DNA from: Stenotrophomonas maltophilia
GTDB lineage: Bacteria; Pseudomonadota; Gammaproteobacteria; Xanthomonadales; Xanthomonadaceae
Length of the DNA: 64,000 nucleotides
Reading direction: 5' to 3'
Assembly: GCF_013464485.1 (NCBI RefSeq)
Contig: NZ_RAUX01000007.1
Span: 1-64,000, forward strand
Under the pieces are notes generated by a model. The model saw only the letters and a list, made by a program, of their open reading frames with translations. It had not been told where the DNA came from and made no database searches. Of this stretch, positions 7,051-16,800 are shown piece after piece (positions within the stretch are counted from its first letter, which is position 1; each line of letters begins with the position of its first letter). The translations under genes were made by a program, and so were the position numbers.

Positions 7051-9428
7051 GGGCGATGCGCAGCCTTGCCTGCAGTACCGCACTGGCCTTGATCGTGTGC
7101 ATGGCCCACGCACCGGCGTCGGTGCTGGCGCAGGACGCTCGCGATGAGCCGGTGCAGTTGAACCTGGTCGACACCGATATCGGTGGCGTGTTGCGCATGG
7201 CCGCACGCTTCACCGGCCGCCAGTTCCTGGTCGACCCACGGGTGACCGGCAAGATGACAGTGGTTTCCGATGGCCCGGTCAGCCGTACCCAGGCCTACCA
7301 GTTGCTGTTAGGCGCACTGCGCATGCGTGGCTTCGCCGTGGTAGAGAACGGCGGCGTCAGCCGGGTGGTGCCGCAGGCCGAGGCCAAGCTGTTGGGAGGA
7401 CGCGTCGGCACCGGTGGTGCCGGCGGCGAGGTCGCCACGCGCACCTTCGCGCTGCGCTACGAGAACGCGGCGGCACTGGTGGCGGTGCTGCGTCCGATGA
7501 TCAGTCCGGACAATCCGATCACCGCCAATCCAGACAACAACACCCTGGTGATCACTGACTACGCCGACAACTTGGAGCGCATCGCACGGGTGATCGCAAG
7601 CGTCGATACACCGGCCGGCATGGACACCGATGTGGTGAAGCTGCAGCAGGGTATTGCTGTTGACGTGGCGGCGATGGTCGCGCCGCTGCTGGATGCGCAG
7701 GGCGCCGAACCGAGCCAGAAGGTGGTGGTGATGGCCGACCCGCGCAGCAACAGCGTGCTGCTGCGTTCCAGCAGCCCAGGCCGCACCCGTCTGGCGCGGC
7801 AGCTGGTGGAGAAGCTGGACCGCGCGCAGGACGAGTCCGGCAACCTGCATGTGGTCTACCTGCGCAATGCCCAGGCCAACCAGCTCGCCGGCGTGCTGCG
7901 CGGCGTGGTGGCCGGACAGAGCGATGCACCGGCAATGGGCAGCAACGAAGGCATCACGCCACTGCCGGGTGACGCCAACCGTTCCACGCCCGCGCAGCCG
8001 TCGCAGCCGCAGCAGGCCAAGACCGGGGGCAATGCGCTGGAATCACAGCGACTGGACCCGAGCCGCCGTGACCCGATCGACGCGGGAAGCACCGGCTTCA
8101 GCCAGAACGGCATTTCGGTGCAGGCGGACGTGGTCACCAACACGCTGCTGATCTCGGCGCCGGAGCCGGTGTACCGCAACCTGCGGCGTGTGATCGACCA
8201 GCTCGACCAGCGTCGTGCGCAGGTGCTGGTCGAGAGCCTGATCGTGGAGGTCAACCAGACCGACGCGGCCGAGCTGGGCGTGCAATGGATGCTGGGCAAT
8301 GGCCGTACCTTTGGCGGCACCCACTTCGGTGGCGCCACCGGCGGCAGCGGGTTGAGCACCACCGCGCGCACCACCCTGGACGTGCTGCCCAAGGACGGCC
8401 TGAAGATCGGTGTGATCGACGGCACCATCAACCTGCCCGGTGTCGGTCAGATCCTCAACATGAAAGCGCTGGCCAACGCGCTGCAGAGCAAGGGCGGCGC
8501 GAACATCCTGTCCACGCCGAACCTGATGACGCTGGACAACGAGGCGGCCAGCATCATGGTCGGCCAGACCGTGCCGTTCGTCAGCGGTCGTTACGTGACC
8601 GACGGTGGTGGCGGCAGCAACAACCCGTTCCAGACCATCGTGCGCGAGGACGTGGGCCTGAAGCTGCGCGTACGCCCGCAGATTTCCGAGGGCGGCACGG
8701 TGAAGCTGGACATCTACCAGGAAGTCAGCAGCATCGATGCGCAGAGTGCCAACAGTGCCGTCGGCATCATCACCAACAAGCGTGCGCTGGATACCAGCGT
8801 GCTGCTGGACGATGGCCAGATCATGGTGCTTGGTGGCCTGCTGGAGGACAACGTCAGCCATGGCCGTGATGCGGTGCCGGGCCTGGGCAGGATCCCGGTG
8901 CTGGGGGCGCTGTTCCGCAGTGATACGCGCAAGCGTTCCAAGACCAACCTGATGGTGTTCCTGCGCCCGCACGTGGTGCGTGACCCCGCCGCCGGCCAGC
9001 GCCTGACCCGCGACCGCTACGACTACATGCGCAACGCGCAGGCCGGCGCGCAGCCGGTACAGAGCTGGGCATTGCCGGCGCTGTCCGCACCGCAGCTGCC
9101 GCCGCAGGACCTGTCTGTACTCGGCCAGGGCAATGCGCGCGATGGCCAGGGCCAGCCGCTGCAGAACACCAGCCTGGCAGCGTTGTATCCGGCCGGTGAC
9201 GGCGATGCGCAGCTGGTGCAGTTCGCGCAGGGGCTGGACCCGGCACGTGCCAGTCAGGGCGTGGCGCAGGTGCGGGCACTGGGCCTGCAGGCCTATGCCG
9301 AAGCGACGCCGGGCGAGAGCGGGCAGCGCCTGCGCGTGCGACTGCCGCGCGATCCGGCGACGCTGGACCCGGCACTGCAGCAGCTGCGCGGGCTGGGCTA
9401 CACGCCGGAACTGGTGATCGGGCCGTGA
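7047..9428 (+). CDS. gspD: Type II secretion outer-membrane secretin GspD with SPOR-like tail
   Basis: Protein of 793 residues. A signal peptide (about 1-28, ending SVLAQD) precedes the N0 domain (VQLNLVDTDIGGVLRMAARFTGRQFLVDP) and repeated N1-N3 ring domains. A Gly/Ser/Pro/Gln-rich linker sits in N3. The secretin core is clear: GGANILSTPNLMTLDNEAA near 485, then VPGLGRIPVLGALF and LMVFLRPHVV near 610-645. After the core come about 75 residues (near 720-793) with the spacing of a SPOR domain rather than a pilotin-binding S domain. It forms the outer-membrane channel. The start overlaps the gspM stop, and its own stop overlaps gspE. The SPOR reading is tentative. Confidence 0.95.
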   Translation: MRAMRSLACSTALALIVCMAHAPASVLAQDARDEPVQLNLVDTDIGGVLRMAARFTGRQFLVDPRVTGKMTVVSDGPVSRTQAYQLLLGALRMRGFAVVENGGVSRVVPQAEAKLLGGRVGTGGAGGEVATRTFALRYENAAALVAVLRPMISPDNPITANPDNNTLVITDYADNLERIARVIASVDTPAGMDTDVVKLQQGIAVDVAAMVAPLLDAQGAEPSQKVVVMADPRSNSVLLRSSSPGRTRLARQLVEKLDRAQDESGNLHVVYLRNAQANQLAGVLRGVVAGQSDAPAMGSNEGITPLPGDANRSTPAQPSQPQQAKTGGNALESQRLDPSRRDPIDAGSTGFSQNGISVQADVVTNTLLISAPEPVYRNLRRVIDQLDQRRAQVLVESLIVEVNQTDAAELGVQWMLGNGRTFGGTHFGGATGGSGLSTTARTTLDVLPKDGLKIGVIDGTINLPGVGQILNMKALANALQSKGGANILSTPNLMTLDNEAASIMVGQTVPFVSGRYVTDGGGGSNNPFQTIVREDVGLKLRVRPQISEGGTVKLDIYQEVSSIDAQSANSAVGIITNKRALDTSVLLDDGQIMVLGGLLEDNVSHGRDAVPGLGRIPVLGALFRSDTRKRSKTNLMVFLRPHVVRDPAAGQRLTRDRYDYMRNAQAGAQPVQSWALPALSAPQLPPQDLSVLGQGNARDGQGQPLQNTSLAALYPAGDGDAQLVQFAQGLDPARASQGVAQVRALGLQAYAEATPGESGQRLRVRLPRDPATLDPALQQLRGLGYTPELVIGP

Positions 9429-10858
9429 GCGCGCCTGCGCCACTGCCGTATGCATGGGTGCGCAGCCATGGCGTGATGCTGTCCGAAGCCGGTGGCGAGC
9501 CGGTGCTGCTGGGAACGGCCGACACCGCCGCGTGGGCGGTGGCCGAACTGCGCCGCCGGCATGGCCCGTTGCCGTTCCATGCGCTGGATGCGGCGACCTG
9601 GCAGCAGCGGCTGGGTGAGCAATACCGTGACGGCGGCGATGCCGCTGCCGTGGTCGGTGCCGCCGAAAGCGAAGTCGATCTGGATCGGTTGATGCAGGAC
9701 ATGCCGGAGGTTACCGATCTGCTGGATGCGCAGGACGATGCGCCGGTGATCCGCATGATCAATGCGCTGCTGGCACAGGCTGCACGCGATGGCGCCAGCG
9801 ATCTGCACATCGAGCCGTTCGAGACCCATTCGGTGGTGCGCTACCGCGTGGACGGCACCCTGCGCGACATGGTGCAGCCACGGCGCGCGCTGCACGCGGC
9901 GCTGGTGTCGCGCATCAAGATCATGGCGCACCTGGATATTGCCGAGAAGCGGCTGCCACAGGACGGGCGCATCGCGATCCGCGTGGGCGGGCGGCCGCTG
10001 GATATCCGTGTCTCCACGGTGCCGACCGGACATGGCGAGCGTGCCGTGCTGCGCCTGCTGGAGAAGGATGCCGGACGCCTGCAGCTGCAGCGCCTCGGCA
10101 TGGCCGATGACACCCTGGCCACGTTCACCGGATTGATCCGGCAGCCGCATGGCATCGTACTGGTCACCGGGCCGACCGGCAGTGGCAAGACCACGTCGCT
10201 GTACGCGGCGCTGGGCCAGCTCGACAGCAGCACCAGCAACATCCTCACCGTGGAAGACCCGGTGGAGTACGACTTCGCCGGCATCGGCCAGATCCAGGTC
10301 AACGCGCGCATCGGCATGAGCTTTGGCACCGCGCTGCGCGCGATTCTGCGTCAGGATCCGGACACGATCATGATTGGTGAGATCCGCGACCTGGAGACCG
10401 CGCAGATTGCGGTGCAGTCGTCGCTGACCGGCCATGGCGTGCTGGCGTCCCTGCACACCAACGATGCGATCTCGGCGGTGACCCGCCTGGCCGATATGGG
10501 CGTGGAGCCGTTCCTGTTGGCCTCGTCGTTGCGCGGCGTGCTGGCGCAGCGGCTGGTGCGGCGGCTGTGCACGCAGTGCCGGCGCGCCGAGGTGGATGGC
10601 GACGGCCGTACCGTGTGGCGTGCGGTGGGCTGCGCGGCCTGTGCCAACAGCGGCTACCGGGGGCGTACCGGCATCCACGAGCTGTTCGTGGTGGACGATC
10701 GCGTGCGTGCGCTGATCCATGAAGGGCAGGGTGAACCTGCGCTGCGCGAGGCGGCACGGCGCGCCGGGATGCGGACCTTGCGCCAGGACGGCCAGCGTTG
10801 GGTCGACAGCGGGGTGACCACGCTGGAAGAGATCCTGCGCGTCACCGGCGACGACTGA
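9425..10858 (+). CDS. gspE: Type II secretion ATPase GspE
   Basis: Protein of 477 residues from a GTG overlapping the gspD stop. The core shows Walker A (GPTGSGKTTS, about 248-257), an Asp box, Walker B (ILRQDPDTIMIGEIRD, about 306-320) and a His box (LTGHGVLASLHTND). A four-cysteine zinc-binding insertion typical of GspE/PilB follows (LCTQC near 382, GCAAC near 403). The N-terminal domain that binds GspL is present but short. It is the cytoplasmic hexameric motor for the pseudopilus. All catalytic motifs look intact. Confidence 0.96.
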   Translation: MSAPAPLPYAWVRSHGVMLSEAGGEPVLLGTADTAAWAVAELRRRHGPLPFHALDAATWQQRLGEQYRDGGDAAAVVGAAESEVDLDRLMQDMPEVTDLLDAQDDAPVIRMINALLAQAARDGASDLHIEPFETHSVVRYRVDGTLRDMVQPRRALHAALVSRIKIMAHLDIAEKRLPQDGRIAIRVGGRPLDIRVSTVPTGHGERAVLRLLEKDAGRLQLQRLGMADDTLATFTGLIRQPHGIVLVTGPTGSGKTTSLYAALGQLDSSTSNILTVEDPVEYDFAGIGQIQVNARIGMSFGTALRAILRQDPDTIMIGEIRDLETAQIAVQSSLTGHGVLASLHTNDAISAVTRLADMGVEPFLLASSLRGVLAQRLVRRLCTQCRRAEVDGDGRTVWRAVGCAACANSGYRGRTGIHELFVVDDRVRALIHEGQGEPALREAARRAGMRTLRQDGQRWVDSGVTTLEEILRVTGDD

Positions 10859-10865
10859 GGCAGCG

Positions 10866-12065
10866 ATGGCATTGTTCGACTACCAGGCCGCCAACGCGCA
10901 GGGCCGCATCGAGAAGGGCCAGCTGGACGCCGACAGCCCGCGCGGCGCGCGCCAGGTGCTGCGCGGTCGTGGGCTGACGCCCGTGCAGGTCAGCGCGGCG
11001 CGCAGTGCGGGCAGTGGCTGGGGCACGCGCCGGCTGTCTGCCAGCGAGCTGGCGTGGGCCACGCGGCAGCTGGCCAGCCTGCTGGCCGCCAGCCTGCCGC
11101 TGGAAGGCGCTTTGAGCGCGGTGATCGAACAGGCTGAGCGCCCCCATGTCGCGCAGGCGCTTACTGCCGTTCGTGCCGATGTGCGCGCTGGCCAGCGCCT
11201 GACTGTTGCACTGGCAGCGCGGCCACGCGATTTTCCGCCGATCTATCGGGCGCTGGTGGGCGCAGGTGAAGACTCCGGTGACCTGGCGCGGGTGATGGAG
11301 CGCCTTGCCGACTACATCGAAGAACGCAACGCGCTGCAGGCCAAGGTACTGACCGCCTTCATCTATCCAGCGGCGATCAGCCTGGTATCGGTGGCGATCG
11401 TGATCTTCCTGCTCAGCTACGTGGTGCCGCAGGTGGTGACCGCGTTCGTGCAGGCGCGGCAGACGTTGCCGATGCTCACGCAGGTGATGCTGGCGGCCAG
11501 CGCGTTCGTGCGCAGCTGGGGCGTGTGGGCGGGGCTGGCCATCGCTGCGTTGGTGGTGGCGTGGCGGCTGGCGTTGCGCCGGCCCGAGCTGCGCCTGCGC
11601 TGGGACGCGATGCTGCTGCGGGTGCCGATGGTCGGGCGTTTCGCGCTGGGTGTGAACAGTGCGCGCTTTGCCTCGACGCTGGCGATCCTGCTGGATGCCG
11701 GTGTGCCACTGCTGCGTGCGTTGGAGGCGGCGCGGCAGACGCTTGGCAATGCGCTGCTGGCGCGCTGTGCCGATGATGTGGCTGCGCGCGTACGCGAAGG
11801 TGCGGCACTGGGTGCGGCGTTGAAGGTACAGAAGGTGTATCCGCCGATCCTGGTGCATCTGGTGGCCAGTGGCGAGAAGACCGGTTCGCTGGCGCCTCTG
11901 CTGGATCGCGCCGCGCAGACGATCTCGCGCGAGATCGAGCGTCGCGCGATGGCACTGACTGCGTTGCTGGAGCCGACCATGATCCTGGTGATGGGCGGCG
12001 TGGTGCTGACGATCGTGCTGGCGGTGCTGATGCCGATAATGGAAATGAATCAGCTGGTGCAGTGA
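10866..12065 (+). CDS. gspF: Type II secretion inner-membrane platform protein GspF
   Basis: Protein of 399 residues, full length for GspF. It opens with the family signature MALFDYQAANAQGRIEKG. Two T2SSF domains follow, each of helical cytoplasmic type, with transmembrane segments near 165-190, 215-237 and 370-395. The ALVGAGEDSGDLARVMERLADY and LVASGEKTGSLAPLLDRAA repeats are the conserved GEDSG / GEKTG halves. It begins 7 nt after gspE. A 9-bp hairpin (GTGATGCGC / GCGCATCAC) overlaps its stop codon and is followed by a SMAG pair, so the operon may end here. No T-run is seen. Confidence 0.95.
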   Translation: MALFDYQAANAQGRIEKGQLDADSPRGARQVLRGRGLTPVQVSAARSAGSGWGTRRLSASELAWATRQLASLLAASLPLEGALSAVIEQAERPHVAQALTAVRADVRAGQRLTVALAARPRDFPPIYRALVGAGEDSGDLARVMERLADYIEERNALQAKVLTAFIYPAAISLVSVAIVIFLLSYVVPQVVTAFVQARQTLPMLTQVMLAASAFVRSWGVWAGLAIAALVVAWRLALRRPELRLRWDAMLLRVPMVGRFALGVNSARFASTLAILLDAGVPLLRALEAARQTLGNALLARCADDVAARVREGAALGAALKVQKVYPPILVHLVASGEKTGSLAPLLDRAAQTISREIERRAMALTALLEPTMILVMGGVVLTIVLAVLMPIMEMNQLVQ

Positions 12066-12084
12066 TGCGCGAAGCGCATCACGG

Positions 12085-12175
12085 GTAGAGTCGACTGTTA
12101 GTCGACTAGCGCGCAGAGCGCGTGCTTCGTACTGCTACTGGTTGTGAAGAGCAGTCGACTAACAGTCGACTCTAC
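12085..12175. repeat. SMAG-type palindrome pair
   Basis: Two 25-nt arms (12083-12107 and 12153-12177) are perfect reverse complements. Each is itself a hairpin (AGTCGACT, loop GTT, AGTCGACT). GTAG heads the left arm (12085-12088) and CTAC ends the right arm (12172-12175), with a 45-nt spacer. This fits the head-to-head SMAG arrangement, with a stem sequence unlike the AGCCGAGC form seen elsewhere in the window. Confidence 0.7.
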
Positions 12176-12178
12176 CCA

Positions 12179-12248
12179 GTCGATTCCATCAGGTCGATTC
12201 CATCAGGTCGATTCCATCAGGTCGATTCCATCAGGTCGATTCGATCCA
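12179..12248. repeat. 14-bp tandem repeat, about five copies
   Basis: Four identical direct copies of GTCGATTCCATCAG (12179-12234) are followed by a degenerate fifth (GTCGATTCGATCCA) and a partial sixth. The copies are back to back with no spacers. They directly follow the SMAG pair, and the GTCGA core occurs in both. Four exact copies suggest slippage, so the number may vary between strains. Confidence 0.9.
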
Positions 12249-12474
12249 GTCGATCGAGCGGCGTCGTTGGAACGTGGCATGGGCCGATTCTCCACACAAT
12301 CCTCCACACCTTTTTCTGATCTTCCACAGGTTTCTTAAGCGGCCTGTCATCGGCGCGGACCAGCATGGACACGTCGCCGCAGAGTGGGCTGGGAGGCCCT
12401 CGGCGGCAGCAGGCGTGTAGTGACCGTTCCTCCCTTGGTGTTTCCCTTCGCAGTAAACCCTTCAGGAGAAGATC
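12249..12474 (+). promoter_or_regulatory. Non-coding upstream region of the DING/PstS-like gene
   Basis: I see no gene here. An exact Pho-box half-site CTGTCAT lies at 12344-12350 with no convincing second half at 11-bp spacing. It is followed by CGGCGCGGAC (12351-12360), a 10-mer that also occurs 89 nt before the tpsA start. AGGAG precedes the ATG at 12475. The promoter itself cannot be placed with confidence. Confidence 0.35.
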
Positions 12475-13644
12475 ATGAACAAGTACAAGACCCTGGCCGC
12501 GCTGGTTGCTACCGCGCTGCTCGCCACCGCCGGTGCCGCTTCGGCCCAGCAGTCCCTCATCAACGGTGGTGGCGCCTCGCTGCCTGCCGATCTGTACAAG
12601 GGCCAGGCCGACAGCATCCTGCCGGCCAACTTCAGCTACGCCGTGACCGGCTCGGGCACCGGCAAGAAGGCGTTCCTCGAGAACACCATCGGCCTGTTCA
12701 TCACCAACGGCACCGGCAACGTCCATTTCGCTGGCAGCGACTCGGTCCTGAGCAGCACCGAGATCAGCAACTACAACAGCTCGGCGCTGGCCTCCACGCT
12801 CGGCCCGGTGCTGCAGCTGCCGTCGGTCGCCACCTCGGTCACCGTGCCGTACAACAAGGCCGGTGGTGATCTGAACCTTGACGTGGCCAAGATCTGCGGC
12901 GTGTTCTCGGGCAAGATCAATGACTGGTCGCAGCTGGACAGCGCCCGCAGCGGCGCCATCAAGGTCATCTACCGCGGCGAAAGCAGCGGCACCAGCGAGC
13001 TGCTGACCCGCTTCCTGACCGCCGCCTGTGCCACCGAAGACCTGAGCGCCACCCGTCTGGTCGGCGGCAAGTTCCAGGTCAAGTCGACCTTCGCCGATCT
13101 GTTCACCCGCGATGCGCAGAACAACCTGCCGGCCTTCCTGGAAGCGGCTCCGGCCACCGGCGGCACCTCGCTGTACAACCGTGTCTACCAGGTTGCCGGC
13201 GCCATCGGCTATGTCGGCCCGGACGTGATCCCGAACCTGCAGGATGCGACCAAGATTGCCAAGGTGAAGGGCTTCTCGCCGGATGAAGTGAGCGTTGCCG
13301 CTACCCTGAACACCGTCGCCCCGCCGACCGGTGCCGACATCGCCAACCCGGCCAAGTGGGTGCCGGTGTTCACCAACCCGACCGCCGGCTACCCGATCGC
13401 CGGTTACACCAACCTGGTGTTCGCACAGTGCTACCGCACCCTGCCGCAGCGCCAGGCTGTCCGCAACTTCCTGGAAAAGCACTACAACCTGGGCGTCGAT
13501 GGCAACAACGATGCTGCCGTGCGTGCGCACGGTTTCATCCCGCTGACCCAGACCTGGCGTGAAGCCGTTGCCAACAACCTGATCTCGGCCACCCCGGCCA
13601 CCGGTCTGGGCAACGCCAGCACCTGCGCCGGCATCGGCCGTTGA
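12475..13644 (+). CDS. DING/PstS-like secreted phosphate-binding-type protein
   Basis: Protein of 389 residues with a clear signal peptide (MNKYKTLAALVATALLATAGAASAQ). The mature start reads SLINGGGASLPADLYKG, close to the DINGGGATLP signature of DING proteins, which are relatives of PstS. Phosphate-site-like motifs are visible: VTGSGTGKKAFL (near 58-69) and a YRGESSGTSELLTRFL segment (near 165-180). There is no permease or ATPase gene nearby, which argues against an ABC-transporter role. In P. aeruginosa a related protein (LapA) is encoded next to the Hxc type II system and exported by it. By analogy this is probably a substrate of the gsp machinery upstream, acting as a phosphatase or phosphate scavenger. 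A strong terminator follows. Confidence 0.85.
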   Translation: MNKYKTLAALVATALLATAGAASAQQSLINGGGASLPADLYKGQADSILPANFSYAVTGSGTGKKAFLENTIGLFITNGTGNVHFAGSDSVLSSTEISNYNSSALASTLGPVLQLPSVATSVTVPYNKAGGDLNLDVAKICGVFSGKINDWSQLDSARSGAIKVIYRGESSGTSELLTRFLTAACATEDLSATRLVGGKFQVKSTFADLFTRDAQNNLPAFLEAAPATGGTSLYNRVYQVAGAIGYVGPDVIPNLQDATKIAKVKGFSPDEVSVAATLNTVAPPTGADIANPAKWVPVFTNPTAGYPIAGYTNLVFAQCYRTLPQRQAVRNFLEKHYNLGVDGNNDAAVRAHGFIPLTQTWREAVANNLISATPATGLGNASTCAGIGR

Positions 13645-13665
13645 TCCACCGTACCTGCTGAACAG

Positions 13666-13697
13666 GGCGCCGACCGCGAGGTCGGCGCCTTTTTTTT
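13666..13697 (+). terminator. Intrinsic terminator after the DING/PstS-like gene
   Basis: A perfect 10-bp stem (GGCGCCGACC / GGTCGGCGCC, loop GCGA) is followed directly by eight T residues. It lies 22 nt after the stop codon and separates the DING/PstS-like gene from tpsA, so tpsA probably has its own promoter. Confidence 0.92.
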
Positions 13698-13710
13698 GTG
13701 GTCGCGCCGA

Positions 13711-13728
13711 ATGTGAAGAAGCTGTCGT
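13711..13728 (+). promoter_or_regulatory. Possible Pho-box-like direct repeat before tpsA
   Basis: ATGTGAA and CTGTCGT are spaced 11 bp apart (4 nt between), giving 4/7 and 6/7 matches to the PhoB half-site CTGTCAT. The site is about 105 nt before the chosen tpsA start. The match is weak and offered only because the locus contains other Pho-like sites and a phosphate-type protein. Confidence 0.25.
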
Positions 13729-13831
13729 TTTTCCGGCGCGGACAACGTCTATCTGATAGTGCCCGGCGATGCCTGCGGGCAGTCGAATCTCTCCTATGCC
13801 GCAGACCGTCCGTCGGTCGCTCGAGGTCCTG

Positions 13832-16800
13832 ATGTCGCACCTGCACTCGCCTGTTCCGCACACTGCGCCGCACCGCCATCCGATGGCCTGGGCCATCGCG
13901 CTTGCGCTGGGCGCCACGCCCATGCTGCCTGCGCAGGCGCAGCAGGCATTTTCGCCGGGCTGGTTCGCCGAGCGCGGTGCAGCGCAGGGCGCAGCCGCGC
14001 AGAGTGGGCGCATGCCCAACGGCGTGCCGATCCAGTTCCAGCTGCCGGCCCAGCAGCAGGATGCCGCCCGGCAGAAGCTGCAGCAGTCGATCGACAATCT
14101 GGGCACGGCTGCGCAGGCCATTGCGCTGCAGCAGCGCTTGCAGGAGCAGGCCCGTGCGCAGCAGCGTGCTGCCGGTTTCGTGATTGCTGACGGCCTCGGC
14201 AAGGACGGCCTGAAGGTGGATGAGAATCCGCTGACCCGTGGCTGGGTGAATGCACGTGAAGCGATCCAGTCGCAGGGCAGCGACGGCAAGCTTCAGGTCA
14301 GCATCGAGCAGACCGCAGACCGCGCGATCCTGAACTGGGAGACCTTCAACATCGGCGGCAACACCACGCTCGATTTCAAACAGAATGCGGACTGGGCAGT
14401 GCTGAACCGGGTCAACGATCCGAGCGCGCGTCCCAGCCAGATCCTGGGCCAGCTGAAGGCCAACGGTACCGTGTTCGTGGTCAACCGCAACGGTGTTGTG
14501 TTCGGCAACAACAGCCAGGTCAACGTGGGTAATCTGGTCGCGGCAGCGACACGGATCAGCGATGGCCAGTTCCGTGACAACGGCCTGTACAGTGCCGACA
14601 ACAACACCGCTGCGCTCACCGATGCCTTCGGCAAGGTCCTGGTTGAGCAGGGCGCACGCATCACCACGCAGGCGCCTGCCTCGGCCACCCGCGGCGGTGG
14701 CTATGTGCTGCTGGCCGGCCACACCGTGGAGAATGCCGGCCAGATTGAAACGCGCAAGGGCCAGACGCAGCTGGCTGCGGGCGACTCGTTCGTGATTCGC
14801 CGCGGCGTGGGTACCGCGCAGAACACCGCCTCGACCACGGCCGGCAACGAGATCGCGCCGCGCATCGCGGCCGGCAGCAGTGCCGGCAGCGTGCGTAACA
14901 GTGGCCTGATCCAGGCGCGCGAGGGCGACATCACGCTGGCCGGGCGCACGGTGGAACAGGCGGGCGTGGCCGTGGCCACCACCACGCTGGACCAGCGCGG
15001 CACGGTGCACCTGCTCAACGCCATCAGCGACCGCGCCGGTACGGTCACCCTGGCCAGCGGCGCGACCACGGCGGTGCTGATCGAAGACGATGGCAAGAAC
15101 ACGGCTCTGGACAGCCGCCGTGATGCGTTGGTCAAGGCCTCGGCCGAGCAGGACCTGCTGCGCGGCGCGAGCAGCACTGGCACATTCGACAATCTCTCGC
15201 GCATGCAGGACCGGCGTGACCAGTCACGCGTGGAGATCGTGTCCGGCGGCGACGTGAACTTCCAGGACGGTTCGCTGACCCTGGCCACCGGCGGTCAGGT
15301 GGTAGCGGAAGCCGCACGCCGGACCTACGCCGGCAATGCCGCGCGCATTGATGTGTCCGGTGCGGTGGGCGTGCGGGTTGCGATGGAAAGCAACAACGTC
15401 CAAGTGAAGGTGCAGGGCAACGAACTGCGTGATTCTCCCGACAACCGCGACAGTGGCAAGCTGATCAGCAGCGAGGTCTGGATCGATCGCCGCCAGCTGC
15501 AGCACGTGCCCGCAGGCACCGGTGGCAACGCCGCCGAGCGCTGGTATGCCGGTGGTGGCCTGCTGGAAGTCGGTGGGTATCTCGACAACCAGGGCCATTC
15601 GATAGGCGAATGGGCCGCGCAGGGCGGTACCGTGCAATTGTCCGGCAGCGAAGTGGTCACCCATGCCGGCTCCAGGATCAACCTGGCTGGCGGCAGCCTG
15701 GATGTGCAGAGCGGTGCCATCAAGCAGAGCTGGCTGCGTGGCACCGACGGTCAGCTGTACCGACTGGATGATGCGCCGGCCGAGATGCGGTACGACGGCC
15801 TGTATCGGGGCTTTGAAGTAAAGCAGGAGCGCTGGGGAGCCACCGATGTGTTCCGCAATCCGCTGATCGGTGCCGAACAGCGGGTGGAGAATGGCTATAC
15901 CGTGGGCCGCGATGCCGGCCGGCTGCTGGTGTCCGCGCCCAGTGCGGTACTGCAGGGGCAGGTGGCGACCGATACCTTCCAGGGTGCGCAGCAATCGAAG
16001 ACACCCGATGCTGCGCGCGACGGCTACGCGCAGGCGCAGACCGCCGTAGCGCGCAATGCCCAGCTGTGGCTCGGGCGCTACGATGGCAACGGTCGCAATG
16101 CGGTGTTCGACACCCAGGTGCGGATCGTCGATGGCGGGCTGCCCGCCGCCGACGTGTCGCTGCAGGCGCCGCTGCAACAGGAACAGCGCAATACGCTGTG
16201 GCTTGATGCCAACCAGCTCAGCGCGCAGCAGTGGGGACGCATCGATCTGGCCAGCGGTGGCAGCATCGCGGTGGAGGGTGCGCTGCGCCTGCAGGACGGT
16301 GGCCAGCTGGTGCTCACGGCCGCCGATGTACTGCTGGGGGGTGACATCCAGATCGCGGGCGGACAGGTGCAGGCGGGCAATGAACTGACCCGCGTGGGCG
16401 CTCCCGCCGCCTGGCTGCTGCAGGGCGGTCGTTCGCGCGTGGCCCTGGCGGAGGGCGCGCGCATCGATCTCAGTGGCCGCTGGGTGAATGCGTTGCTGGA
16501 ACCGGCGTCCAGCCCGGGCATGGCGTGGACTGACGGCGGCAAGCTGCGATTGCAGAGCAGCCACGATGTCGTGGTGCCGGACAGCGACGTTCGCGTTGAT
16601 GGTGGCGGTCGCATTGATGCAAAGGGCAAGGTCACGATCGGCAAGGGCGGCGACGTCAGCCTGCAGGCAGCGAGCGTGGCCGACAGCAGTGGACGGGTCG
16701 GTCGCCTGCAGCTGTCGGCCGATGCACGCTTGAGCGCGCTCGGCGCCGGCAGCGGCACGCTGTCGCTGGGCGATGGTGGACGTATCGTGATCGGCGGTCA

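Noticed and set aside
12179-12248. Short repeat array considered as a CRISPR
   Set aside because: The 14-bp units are directly adjacent with no spacers, and no cas genes are present.
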